A stretch of DNA of 6,440 bases from Phycisphaerales bacterium (lineage in GTDB: Bacteria; Planctomycetota; Phycisphaerae; SM23-33). Below are positions 1-5,975 of this stretch, in pieces (positions within the stretch are counted from its first letter, which is position 1; each line of letters opens with the position of its first letter). The notes beneath the pieces were generated by a model. That model had not been told where the DNA came from. It was given only the letters and a program-made list of their open reading frames with translations, and ran no database searches. The translations under genes and the position numbers were made by a program. Where the stretch lies: NCBI GenBank assembly GCA_003153915.1, contig PMBX01000074.1, positions 914-7,353 of the forward strand. The letters run 5' to 3'.

Positions 1-1332
1 GGCGGCCTGTACTATTCGATGGAATTCGCCGGGCCGGGTGTGTCCGGCCTGTCGTTGGATAGCCGCGCTGTCATCCCGAACAGCATGGCCGAGATCGGCG
101 TGAAGAATGCCTACCTGCCTCCTGATGATGACGTGTTCGAATATTTGGAGAAAATGGGTTTCTCGCGGAAATTGCTCGAAGCGCGCGCTATCTATCCCGA
201 TCAAGGGGCTATATATGCCACTGAGTATGACATTCATTTGGATCAACTTGAACCGTTAGTTGCCCCTCCACACAACATCGACCAACCGCAGCCGGTCGCG
301 GCGCTCAGCGACCAGCACGTGGACATGGCCTTCATCGGCACCTGCACGAATGGCCGCCTCGAGGACCTGGCTGCCGCCGCGGAGGTGCTGCGCGGGCAGC
401 ATGTCCATCCCGGGACGCGCCTGCTGGTCGTCCCGGCCTCCAGTCGGGTATACCGCGAGGCGCTGGAGTGGGGTGTTCTGGATATCCTGCTGGATTCCGG
501 TGCGATGATTGGCGTGCCGGGTTGCGGGCCGTGCATGGGCAACCATCTCGGCATCCCGGCCGCGGGCGAAGTCGTCATCTCCACTGCCAACCGCAACTTC
601 AAGGGCCGCATGGGCCAGCCGGAGGCTTCAATCTACCTGGCTTCGCCGGCGGTCGTCGCTGCCAGCGCCGTTCTTGGCTGCATCGCCAGCCCCGGCGAGG
701 TGGATGAAGAACTGAGTTTTAGCATTTTGGCAGATCGCCGGCCTGCAATGCAAATAGTCGAAACCCAAAAGCAAAAAACGAAAATAGAAAGCTCATTGCC
801 AGAATTGGAATTGAATTTGTCTATTCGTTTCATTCGGGATGAGTCCCTCTCTGGCGGCAAAGTCTGGAAATACGGCGATAACGTCAACACCGACCAGATC
901 TTCCCCGGCAAATACACCTACACCGTCACCGCCTCCGAGGAGATCGCCGCCCACGCCATGGAAGATATTGACCCTGGCTTCGCCGCCTCGGTCCAGCCCG
1001 GCGACGTGGTCTTCGGCGGCAGTAACTTCGGCTGCGGCAGTTCGCGCGAACAGGCGGTCACCTGCCTGAAGTACAAGGGGATATCGGCGCTGGTGGCGAA
1101 GTCGTTCGCCCGCATCTTCTACCGCAATGCCATCAACCAGGGCATCCCGGCCATCCTCTGCCCGGAGGCGGTCGATGCCGTCCGTACCGGTGACTTGATC
1201 CAGGTGGACCTGGCGAACGGTCAGCTCACCCTGCCAGCCGGGACGTTCGCCTTTCCTGCCTTCCCGCCCAATGTGCGTCTCATTCTGGATGCAGGCGGGT
1301 TGGTGGAGTATACGAAGGCGAAGAATAGATAA
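1..1332 (+). CDS. Homoaconitase, fused large and small subunits (LysT-LysU type), 5'-partial
   Basis: The frame is open from base 1, so the start lies upstream. About 190 N-terminal residues are probably missing, judging from usual LeuC/LysT length. The enzyme would isomerise homocitrate to homoisocitrate through homoaconitate in the AAA lysine pathway. Numbering from base 1, the three [4Fe-4S] cysteines are visible: Cys115 in TCTN, and Cys175 and Cys178 in GCGPCMG. The large-subunit domain ends near residue 235. A low-GC, charged linker of about 50 residues follows, then a complete LeuD/LysU swivel domain from about residue 286, with KYGDNVNTDQIFPGKY and the substrate loop GSNFGCGSSREQA (residues 341-352). 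The homoisocitrate dehydrogenase next door and lysK behind it favour homoaconitase over isopropylmalate isomerase, but the aconitase superfamily fold alone does not decide this. The stop is TAA at 1330-1332, directly followed by a palindromic repeat. Family assignment is sure; substrate is inferred from context. Confidence 0.88.
   Translation, partial: GGLYYSMEFAGPGVSGLSLDSRAVIPNSMAEIGVKNAYLPPDDDVFEYLEKMGFSRKLLEARAIYPDQGAIYATEYDIHLDQLEPLVAPPHNIDQPQPVAALSDQHVDMAFIGTCTNGRLEDLAAAAEVLRGQHVHPGTRLLVVPASSRVYREALEWGVLDILLDSGAMIGVPGCGPCMGNHLGIPAAGEVVISTANRNFKGRMGQPEASIYLASPAVVAASAVLGCIASPGEVDEELSFSILADRRPAMQIVETQKQKTKIESSLPELELNLSIRFIRDESLSGGKVWKYGDNVNTDQIFPGKYTYTVTASEEIAAHAMEDIDPGFAASVQPGDVVFGGSNFGCGSSREQAVTCLKYKGISALVAKSFARIFYRNAINQGIPAILCPEAVDAVRTGDLIQVDLANGQLTLPAGTFAFPAFPPNVRLILDAGGLVEYTKAKNR
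709..855 (+). other. AT-rich interdomain linker in the fused homoaconitase
   Basis: This in-frame stretch joins the large-subunit and swivel domains of the fused homoaconitase. By hand count bases 711-840 are about 39% GC, while bases 601-700 just upstream are about 71%. The encoded residues (about 237-285) are polar, rich in Gln, Lys, Glu and Ser, and match no aconitase core motif that I recognise. Conserved motifs resume with GKVWKYGDN. It reads as a non-conserved tether where two once-separate genes were joined. Base composition drift at a relaxed linker is a simple explanation. Confidence 0.6.
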
Positions 1333-1416
1333 TGTCATTGCGAGCCGCAGGCGAAGCAATCTCCTCAACAACAGGGGGATTGCTTCGCTCGCCCAATACG
1401 CTCGCTCGCAATGACA
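1333..1416. repeat. 84-bp palindromic repeat with nested inverted arms
   Basis: The outer arms are a perfect 13-bp inverted repeat: TGTCATTGCGAGC at 1333-1345 and GCTCGCAATGACA at 1404-1416. A second perfect 11-bp pair lies inside: GCGAAGCAATC at 1351-1361 and GATTGCTTCGC at 1378-1388, with a few further pairs closing on an A/C-rich loop near 1366-1373. The transcript could therefore fold into a long interrupted hairpin between the homoaconitase stop and the homoisocitrate dehydrogenase start. The sequence type (TCATTGCGAG with GAAGCAATC) is one I recall as a dispersed, non-coding element in many bacterial genomes; the copy number here is unknown. I see no clear target-site duplication and no T-run that would make it an ordinary terminator. 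Confidence 0.85.
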
Positions 1417-1420
1417 AGGT

Positions 1421-1425
1421 AAGGA
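1421..1425 (+). promoter_or_regulatory. Ribosome binding site of homoisocitrate dehydrogenase
   Basis: AAGGA lies 7 bases before the ATG at 1433, just outside the right arm of the palindromic repeat. This supports that ATG as the start and shows the repeat ends before the translation signal. Confidence 0.6.
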
Positions 1426-1432
1426 AAGCGTC

Positions 1433-2443
1433 ATGAAAACCATCTGTCTCATCCCAGGCGACGGCATCGGCCAGGAAGTCATCCCGGCCGCGGCCGAAGC
1501 CCTGCAGGCCCTGGACCTGGATTTGGACTTCGTCGAAGCCGAGGCAGGTTTCGCCTGCTTCGAGAAACACGGCAACGCCCTGCCCGAGGAGACGCTGGCC
1601 CTCGCCCGCCGCTCGGACGCGGTCCTGTTCGGGGCCACCTCCTCGCCCTCGACCATCGTCGCCGGTTACCGCAGCCCGATCCTGGCCCTGCGGCGCGAGT
1701 TCGACCTGTACGCCAACCTGCGTCCGGTCTTCTCGCTGCCGGGGGAGTTCTCGCAGCAGGGGATCGACATGCTCATCGTGCGCGAAAATACCGAGGGCCT
1801 CTATAGCGGACGGGAACGCCGCGACGGCGATACCGCCATCGCCGAACGGGTCATTACCCGCAAAGGCAGCGAGCGCATCGTCCGGGTGGCATGCGAACAG
1901 GCGCTGAAACGTTCCAGGGCGAGGGGAACACAGCCGGTGGTGACGGTGGTCCATAAAGCCAATGTGCTGAAACTGACCGACGGCCTGTTCCGTGAATGTG
2001 CCCTGAAAATTGCCGGGGAATTCCGCGAAGTGATCCTCAAGGAGTTGCTGGTGGACGCAGCCGCGATGAAACTGGTCAAGGCGCCGCAGTCCTTCGATGT
2101 GCTGGTGACCACCAACCTGTTTGGCGACATCCTGTCAGACGAGGCCAGCGCGCTGGTGGGGGGGCTGGGCGTGGCGCCCTCCGCCAATGTCGGCGCGGGT
2201 ACGCCGGTCTTCGAGCCGGTGCATGGCTCCGCGCCGGATATCGCCGGGAAGGGCATGGCCAACCCGATCGGGGCTCTGCTATCCAGCGCGATGATGCTCG
2301 AGACGCTGGGCGAGCCCGGGGCTGCCGCACGTCTGCGCCAGGCGGTGGTGGAGACGCTGGCGAGCGGCCTGCGCACGGCGGACCTGGGCGGTACGGCCAC
2401 CACGACGCAGTTCACCCGGGCGGTTTGTGATAGACTGGGGTGA
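1433..2443 (+). CDS. Homoisocitrate dehydrogenase (NAD-dependent)
   Basis: This 336-residue protein belongs to the isocitrate/isopropylmalate/homoisocitrate beta-decarboxylating dehydrogenases and would oxidise homoisocitrate to 2-oxoadipate. The length is normal and the start follows a good ribosome site. Visible motifs in order are IPGDGIG (residues 7-13), the substrate loop SPILALRREFDLYANLRP (81-98), IVRENTEGLY (115-124, catalytic Tyr124), VHKANVL (173-179, catalytic Lys175), the metal-binding aspartates Asp208, Asp232 and Asp236 (the last two in FGDILSDEAS), and the cofactor segment HGSAPDIAGKGMANP (264-278). It lies between homoaconitase and lysK, which supports the lysine role. The substrate loop lacks the Arg85 known from Thermus homoisocitrate dehydrogenase (Leu84 here) and looks more like fungal Lys12 as I recall it. 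Isopropylmalate dehydrogenase activity remains possible. The stop is TGA at 2441-2443. Confidence 0.87.
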   Translation: MKTICLIPGDGIGQEVIPAAAEALQALDLDLDFVEAEAGFACFEKHGNALPEETLALARRSDAVLFGATSSPSTIVAGYRSPILALRREFDLYANLRPVFSLPGEFSQQGIDMLIVRENTEGLYSGRERRDGDTAIAERVITRKGSERIVRVACEQALKRSRARGTQPVVTVVHKANVLKLTDGLFRECALKIAGEFREVILKELLVDAAAMKLVKAPQSFDVLVTTNLFGDILSDEASALVGGLGVAPSANVGAGTPVFEPVHGSAPDIAGKGMANPIGALLSSAMMLETLGEPGAAARLRQAVVETLASGLRTADLGGTATTTQFTRAVCDRLG

Positions 2444-2459
2444 GAAAAGTCAAAAGCGA

Positions 2460-3524
2460 ATGGCATCCATTCCCGACACTCTTTTAAATCTTGTAAAGAA
2501 CTACAGTCCCTCCGGCAGCGAACGGCCGGCGGTGGAATATCTTGTCGGCCGCATGCTCGCCCTGGGGTATACGCGCGCCTTTATCGATGAGGCCGGCAAC
2601 GCTGTCGGCGTGATGGGGAATGGCCCGCGGCAGGTCCTCCTGCTGGGCCATATCGACACGGTCCCGGGCGAGATTCCGGTACGTGTAGGGCGAGATATTA
2701 TCTCGCCCTACGATGTTCTACGCGGCCGCGGCTCGGTGGACGCCAAGGGACCGCTGGCCTGCTTCACCGACGCGGTGGCGCAGGTCGGGGCGCGGGACGG
2801 TTGGCAGTTCGTCGTCATCGGCGCGGTGGAGGAGGAACGCGACTCGGACGGGGCGCGCCATATCGCCCCGCTCTATCACCCCGACTTTGCCATCATCGGC
2901 GAACCGAACCGCTGGGACCGCGTATCGCTGGGCTACAAAGGCACCGCCTGGGCAGGGATCACCGTCCGCCAGGAGCAGGTGCATACTGCTGCGGAGCAGG
3001 AAAATGCCTGCGAAGCGGCGGTGAATATCTGGCTGAGGCTCAAGGCCTGGGCGGAGGAATTCAACCTCGGGCGTGAGCGCAACTTCAACCGGCTGATGCT
3101 GACGATGCGCGACCTGTCTTCCGGCAGCGATGATTATACAGAATGGGCGCGTTTCAGCCTTGGGGCGCGCCTGCCGCTCAACCTGGACCCCGCAGCCTGG
3201 TACGCCCATTTGAACGGACTCGCCGCCGGGGCGCAGGTGGAACCGCAGGGTTTCGCCATCCCGGCCTGGCAGTGTGAAAAGAACACCCCGCTGGTGCGGG
3301 CCTTTCTGGGTGCCATCCGGGCCGCGGGCGGGACGCCGAGCTTCGTTTACAAGACCGGCACCGCGGACCTGAACATCGTTGCCCCAGTCTGGAAGTGCCC
3401 GGCGCTGGTCTACGGGCCGGGGGATTCAGCGCTCGATCACACTCCTGACGAACATCTTTCGCTGGAGGAATATAATAAAGCCTTGGAGATCCTGGTCAGT
3501 AGTTTAAAAATACTGGTACAGTGA
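2460..3524 (+). CDS. lysK: [LysW]-lysine hydrolase (LysK), M20-family metallopeptidase
   Basis: This 354-residue cytoplasmic zinc/cobalt amidohydrolase would release lysine from the C-terminus of the carrier protein LysW, the last step of the LysW-AAA pathway. It may also act on LysW-ornithine. Metal and catalytic motifs are intact: GHIDTVPGE (His64, Asp66), GSVDAKGPLA (Asp94), AVEEER (Glu124/Glu125), IGEPNRWD (Glu148), KTGTADLN (298-305) and YGPGDSALDHTPDEH with His327. I chose the ATG at 2460, 16 bp after the preceding stop, because MASIPDTLLNLVKNYSPSGSE fits the family N-terminus. An in-frame GTG at 2427 would add 11 residues and overlap the previous gene by 17 bp. Neither start has a clean Shine-Dalgarno sequence, so translational coupling is likely. 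Residues 76-84 are encoded by a perfect palindrome and enlarge the loop between VPGEIPVR and GRGSVD by about six residues compared with Thermus-type LysK as I recall it. Confidence 0.88.
   Translation: MASIPDTLLNLVKNYSPSGSERPAVEYLVGRMLALGYTRAFIDEAGNAVGVMGNGPRQVLLLGHIDTVPGEIPVRVGRDIISPYDVLRGRGSVDAKGPLACFTDAVAQVGARDGWQFVVIGAVEEERDSDGARHIAPLYHPDFAIIGEPNRWDRVSLGYKGTAWAGITVRQEQVHTAAEQENACEAAVNIWLRLKAWAEEFNLGRERNFNRLMLTMRDLSSGSDDYTEWARFSLGARLPLNLDPAAWYAHLNGLAAGAQVEPQGFAIPAWQCEKNTPLVRAFLGAIRAAGGTPSFVYKTGTADLNIVAPVWKCPALVYGPGDSALDHTPDEHLSLEEYNKALEILVSSLKILVQ
2685..2711. repeat. 27-bp perfect palindrome inside the lysK coding sequence
   Basis: Arms GTAGGGCGAGATA (2685-2697) and TATCTCGCCCTAC (2699-2711) are perfect reverse complements around a single central T. 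The element starts and ends exactly on lysK codon boundaries and encodes nine residues, Val76 to Tyr84. It looks like a short dispersed palindromic element inserted in frame, comparable in concept to the Rickettsia palindromic elements found within genes. An origin by insertion is inferred; the palindrome itself is directly visible. Confidence 0.8.
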
Positions 3525-3537
3525 CCCTCCGTCGTCG

Positions 3538-3544
3538 AAAGGAG
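3538..3544 (+). promoter_or_regulatory. Ribosome binding site of the alpha/beta hydrolase
   Basis: AAAGGAG lies 4 bases before the ATG at 3549. It is the strongest Shine-Dalgarno sequence among the plus-strand genes and fixes this start. It sits in the 24-bp gap after lysK, where there is no room for a full promoter, so the gene is probably read through from the lysine genes. Confidence 0.7.
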
Positions 3545-3548
3545 CCTT

Positions 3549-4451
3549 ATGCCCTCATCCGGATTCCGCTCGCACCCCGCACCTGTCCAGGATTATGCCG
3601 CCGCCGTTGAAAAAGTGCAAGCCATCCAGGCCAGGGAAACGGCCACCCCCGGCTTCAACTCGCGCCTGCAAACCATTCTGATGAGCCACGGCAGGAAGAC
3701 CGGGCGGGCCGTCCTTTGGTTCCACGGCTATACTGCCACCACGCTGCAATTCAAGCCCCTGGCGGAACTGTGTTTCCAGAAGGGGTATAACGTCCTTATC
3801 CCCTGCGTTCCCCACCATGGCATGCAGGATCGCTTGAGCGCAGAAGTTAGCAAAATTGACGCCCGGGAGCTGGTCCATTTCTCGGACGAAATGACTGACC
3901 TCGCCCGCGGCCTGGGAGAGGAGCTGATCGTTGGCGGACTGTCGATGGGCGGAGTGCAGACTGCCTGGGTGGCGCAGGAACGCGCGGACGTGGCAATGGC
4001 GATCATCATCGCACCTTTCCTGGGCGCCAGGATCATCCCTACTCCTCTGACCGGAATGGCTGCCCTCGCATTCCGGCTGCTGCCTGACATTCTCCAGTGG
4101 TGGGATCCAGAGAAAAAGGAGCACCTGGATGGACCTGCATACACGTATCCCCGCTATTCCACGCACAGCCTGGGGCAGATCCTGGGGCTGGGTTTCCAGA
4201 CATTCGCCCTGGCTCGCCGAAAACCGCCCGCCGCCGGGAAGGTCTGGGTGGTGATCAACGATCACGATGAATCGGTGAACAATGCAATGGTCCAGCGGCT
4301 GGTGGACACCTGGCAGAGATCGAATGCCGGGAACGTGCAGACTTTCCATTTCGCCGATGAATTGGGCATCCCCCATGATTGCATCAGCATTGAACAACCA
4401 ACGGCAAAGACCCCCATTGTTTACGGGGAGTTGATGAGGATGGTTGGTTAG
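3549..4451 (+). CDS. Alpha/beta-hydrolase, carboxylesterase/lipase-like
   Basis: This 300-residue protein has a complete alpha/beta-hydrolase layout. The oxyanion-hole motif WFHGYT is at residues 57-62, the nucleophile elbow GLSMGG at 130-135 gives Ser132, the acid is probably Asp240 in NDHDESVN, and the base is His276 in GIPHD. A lid-like insertion rich in hydrophobics, prolines and tryptophans spans about residues 155-215. I see no signal peptide, so it is probably cytoplasmic. The fold and triad are clear, but the substrate is unknown; carboxylesters or short acyl groups are typical of the family. It follows lysK by 24 bp and its TAG stop abuts the GTG start of the next gene, so those two are likely translated together. 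There is no evident link to lysine synthesis. Confidence 0.8.
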   Translation: MPSSGFRSHPAPVQDYAAAVEKVQAIQARETATPGFNSRLQTILMSHGRKTGRAVLWFHGYTATTLQFKPLAELCFQKGYNVLIPCVPHHGMQDRLSAEVSKIDARELVHFSDEMTDLARGLGEELIVGGLSMGGVQTAWVAQERADVAMAIIIAPFLGARIIPTPLTGMAALAFRLLPDILQWWDPEKKEHLDGPAYTYPRYSTHSLGQILGLGFQTFALARRKPPAAGKVWVVINDHDESVNNAMVQRLVDTWQRSNAGNVQTFHFADELGIPHDCISIEQPTAKTPIVYGELMRMVG

Positions 4452-5342
4452 GTGGCAAACGAGACTCAGGTTCCAGGCGAGGATCATTATTTCCCGTTGA
4501 ACTCCGCCAGGGTGGTGCTGGAGGGAACTCCCGGCAAATGGGATGCGAACGGCGTGCACACCCTGTCTATTGTGGAGGCGGATCGAGACGGCTGGAAGTA
4601 CTGGGGATATTACTGCGGTGGAACAGGCTGGTACTCGTTTGGAACCGGCCTGGCCCGCAGCAACGACCTGTTGCACTGGACGAAACATTCCGTCGAAGAA
4701 CCGCTGGTGAGCACGGATTCTGCCGGTTACGGCGGACGCTGGCCGTGTGTGGTAATGATCGGCGCTATTTTTTATATGGTCGTGGATAAAGATTACCTCA
4801 CCGACAGCCACATTGCGCTTTACACCAGCCGCGACGGGAAGCACTTCGATTTTATCGAGGATATCGTTCCCGCTGAAGCCGGCCTGCGCAACCAGAATCC
4901 CAACCTGTTTTACGATGAAAAACAGAACAAGTGGATTTTGTATTATTACCACGGGAACGATAAGGACCTTTTCCAGATCCGCGCCCGGGTCGCCGATAGC
5001 ATCCCCTCGATGAGCACAGCCAGCGATACGGTTGTGCTGGCGGACCAGAATGACGAAATCCTGGCGTCACCGAGCATGTTCCATTGGAAGGGGAAATACT
5101 ATCTATTGACCGAGACCACCCTTGACCATCCGGACGATTGGCGGACACGCGCCTGGGGAAGCGACCGGCCGCTGGACGGGTTCGTGGAACTTGAGAACAG
5201 CCCATTGCCCGCTTTTGTCCATGCCTGCGCCTTCCAGCATTACCTGAATGATCATCTGGTGATCACTTACTCCTATCAGCGCCAGGCACGACCCGAGTGG
5301 GATTGGGATTTGCGCATCACCCAAGTGCAGTTGGGTGAGTGA
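4452..5342 (+). CDS. Beta-propeller glycoside-hydrolase-like protein (GH43/GH32/GH130-like)
   Basis: This 296-residue protein starts with GTG on the base after the preceding TAG stop, and a GATGAGGA stretch upstream could serve as a loose ribosome site. The sequence has blade-like repeats of the five-bladed propeller glycosidases: GTGLARSNDLLHWTK (64-78), VVMIGAIFYMVVDKD (100-114), IALYTSRDGKHFDFIE (121-136), NPNLFYDEKQNKWILYYY (149-166) and SPSMFHWKGKYYLLTET (206-222). Phrases of the form S-x-D-x-x-x-W and Y-T-S-x-D-G are typical of these families. Candidate acids include Asp31, Asp112 and Glu221, but I cannot assign the catalytic set. No signal peptide is seen, so a cytoplasmic enzyme acting on a small glycoside or oligosaccharide is plausible. 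A non-catalytic sugar-binding propeller is the main alternative. The protein is aromatic-rich and short for a multidomain GH43. Confidence 0.6.
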   Translation: MANETQVPGEDHYFPLNSARVVLEGTPGKWDANGVHTLSIVEADRDGWKYWGYYCGGTGWYSFGTGLARSNDLLHWTKHSVEEPLVSTDSAGYGGRWPCVVMIGAIFYMVVDKDYLTDSHIALYTSRDGKHFDFIEDIVPAEAGLRNQNPNLFYDEKQNKWILYYYHGNDKDLFQIRARVADSIPSMSTASDTVVLADQNDEILASPSMFHWKGKYYLLTETTLDHPDDWRTRAWGSDRPLDGFVELENSPLPAFVHACAFQHYLNDHLVITYSYQRQARPEWDWDLRITQVQLGE

Positions 5343-5353
5343 TTTCCACCGAT

Positions 5354-5923
5354 TCACCCCATCCACACCGTCCGATCCTCGAAACCGGGACGTGTCACCG
5401 TCTTCAACTCCGCCTGTGGGAAGCCCTGTGGGTAACCGATGTAGATCAGGGCAATGAGCTGCTGGTCAGGGGCGAAGCCGAGGAACTCTTTTAGGCGGGG
5501 GTCGCGGGCCTCCTCGCCAGTTCGCCATTTGGCGGCCAGACCGAGAGCATGCGCGGCCAGCAGCAGGTTCTGACAGGCAGCCGCTGCGGCACAGATGTTC
5601 TCGATCTCGAGTACTTTCGGCTCGGCGGGCTTGTCCACGCCGATGGCGATGATGACCGGGGCGCGCAGGGGTTTTGAGCGCTCTTTATCCTGGGCGGAGA
5701 CAGGGGCCTGGGGAAATTTCACGGCGCAGGATTGAGCCAGCACGTCACCCATACGCTCGCGCCCGGCGCCGGTCAAGACCACGAAACGCCACGGCCGGAC
5801 CTTGTAATGGTTGGGGGCCTGCACTGCCGCAGAGAGCAGTTTCTCGATCACTTCACGGGGCACGGGATCCGGCTTGACGTCGGCCACCGACTGGCGGGTA
5901 AAAATGGCTTCGAGAGCATCCAT
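5354..5923 (-). CDS. YdjA-type nitroreductase family protein (FMN-dependent)
   Basis: This 189-residue protein belongs to the compact YdjA-like nitroreductases, homodimeric cytoplasmic FMN flavoproteins that transfer electrons from NAD(P)H to nitro compounds, quinones or unknown physiological acceptors. The N-terminus MDALEAIFTRQS matches the family start, with Arg10 and Ser12 in the FMN-phosphate position. Other family segments are QAPNHYKVRPWRFVVL (residues 35-50), KPLRAPVIIAIG (84-95), the helix AAACQNLLLAAHALGLAAKWRTG (positions 114-136) and LIYIGYPQG (159-167). The start is fixed by an AGGAGG five bases upstream. It lies 52 bp downstream of the glycine C-acetyltransferase gene on the same strand, so it may share its transcript. 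The stop codon lies 11 bp from that of the convergent propeller gene. The in vivo substrate is unknown. Confidence 0.88.
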   Translation of the reverse strand: MDALEAIFTRQSVADVKPDPVPREVIEKLLSAAVQAPNHYKVRPWRFVVLTGAGRERMGDVLAQSCAVKFPQAPVSAQDKERSKPLRAPVIIAIGVDKPAEPKVLEIENICAAAAACQNLLLAAHALGLAAKWRTGEEARDPRLKEFLGFAPDQQLIALIYIGYPQGFPQAELKTVTRPGFEDRTVWMG

Positions 5924-5928
5924 CGTTT

Positions 5929-5934
5929 CCTCCT
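5929..5934 (-). promoter_or_regulatory. Ribosome binding site of the nitroreductase
   Basis: On the minus strand AGGAGG stands five bases before the ATG whose first base is 5923. It is a perfect Shine-Dalgarno core and settles the start codon of the nitroreductase. Confidence 0.85.
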
Positions 5935-5975
5935 GGACTGAACACCGATCACTAAAACTGATTACCGCTGCCTGC

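Noticed and set aside
793..1656. Minus-strand 287-codon open frame across the homoaconitase end, the repeat and the start of the dehydrogenase
   Set aside because: It lies antisense to two well-supported genes, and its middle is simply a translation of the palindromic repeat (CHCERA-like phrases), a known source of false protein predictions.
2427..2459. GTG start for lysK that overlaps the previous gene
   Set aside because: It has no ribosome site, and the extra residues (VIDWGEKSQKR) do not match the family N-terminus. The ATG at 2460 fits better, though coupling means the GTG cannot be fully excluded.
3497..3515. CAGTA/TACTG inverted repeat at the end of lysK
   Set aside because: A five-base stem inside coding sequence is expected by chance, and the following sequence continues into the next gene of the same direction.
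3555..4952. Minus-strand 465-codon open frame opposite the alpha/beta hydrolase and propeller genes
   Set aside because: It mirrors two coding genes with intact motifs. The antisense translation has no recognisable domain and its length follows from high GC content.
5333..5359. Possible bidirectional terminator between the convergent genes (GGGTGA pairing with TCACCC)
   Set aside because: The stem is only six base pairs with a 15-base loop and no T-run on either side, so it is not distinguishable from chance.
5947..5966. Small hairpin (ATCA pairing with TGAT) between kbl and the nitroreductase
   Set aside because: Four or five pairs without a T-run is too weak for a terminator or promoter call. 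The 52-bp gap holds nothing else besides the ribosome site.
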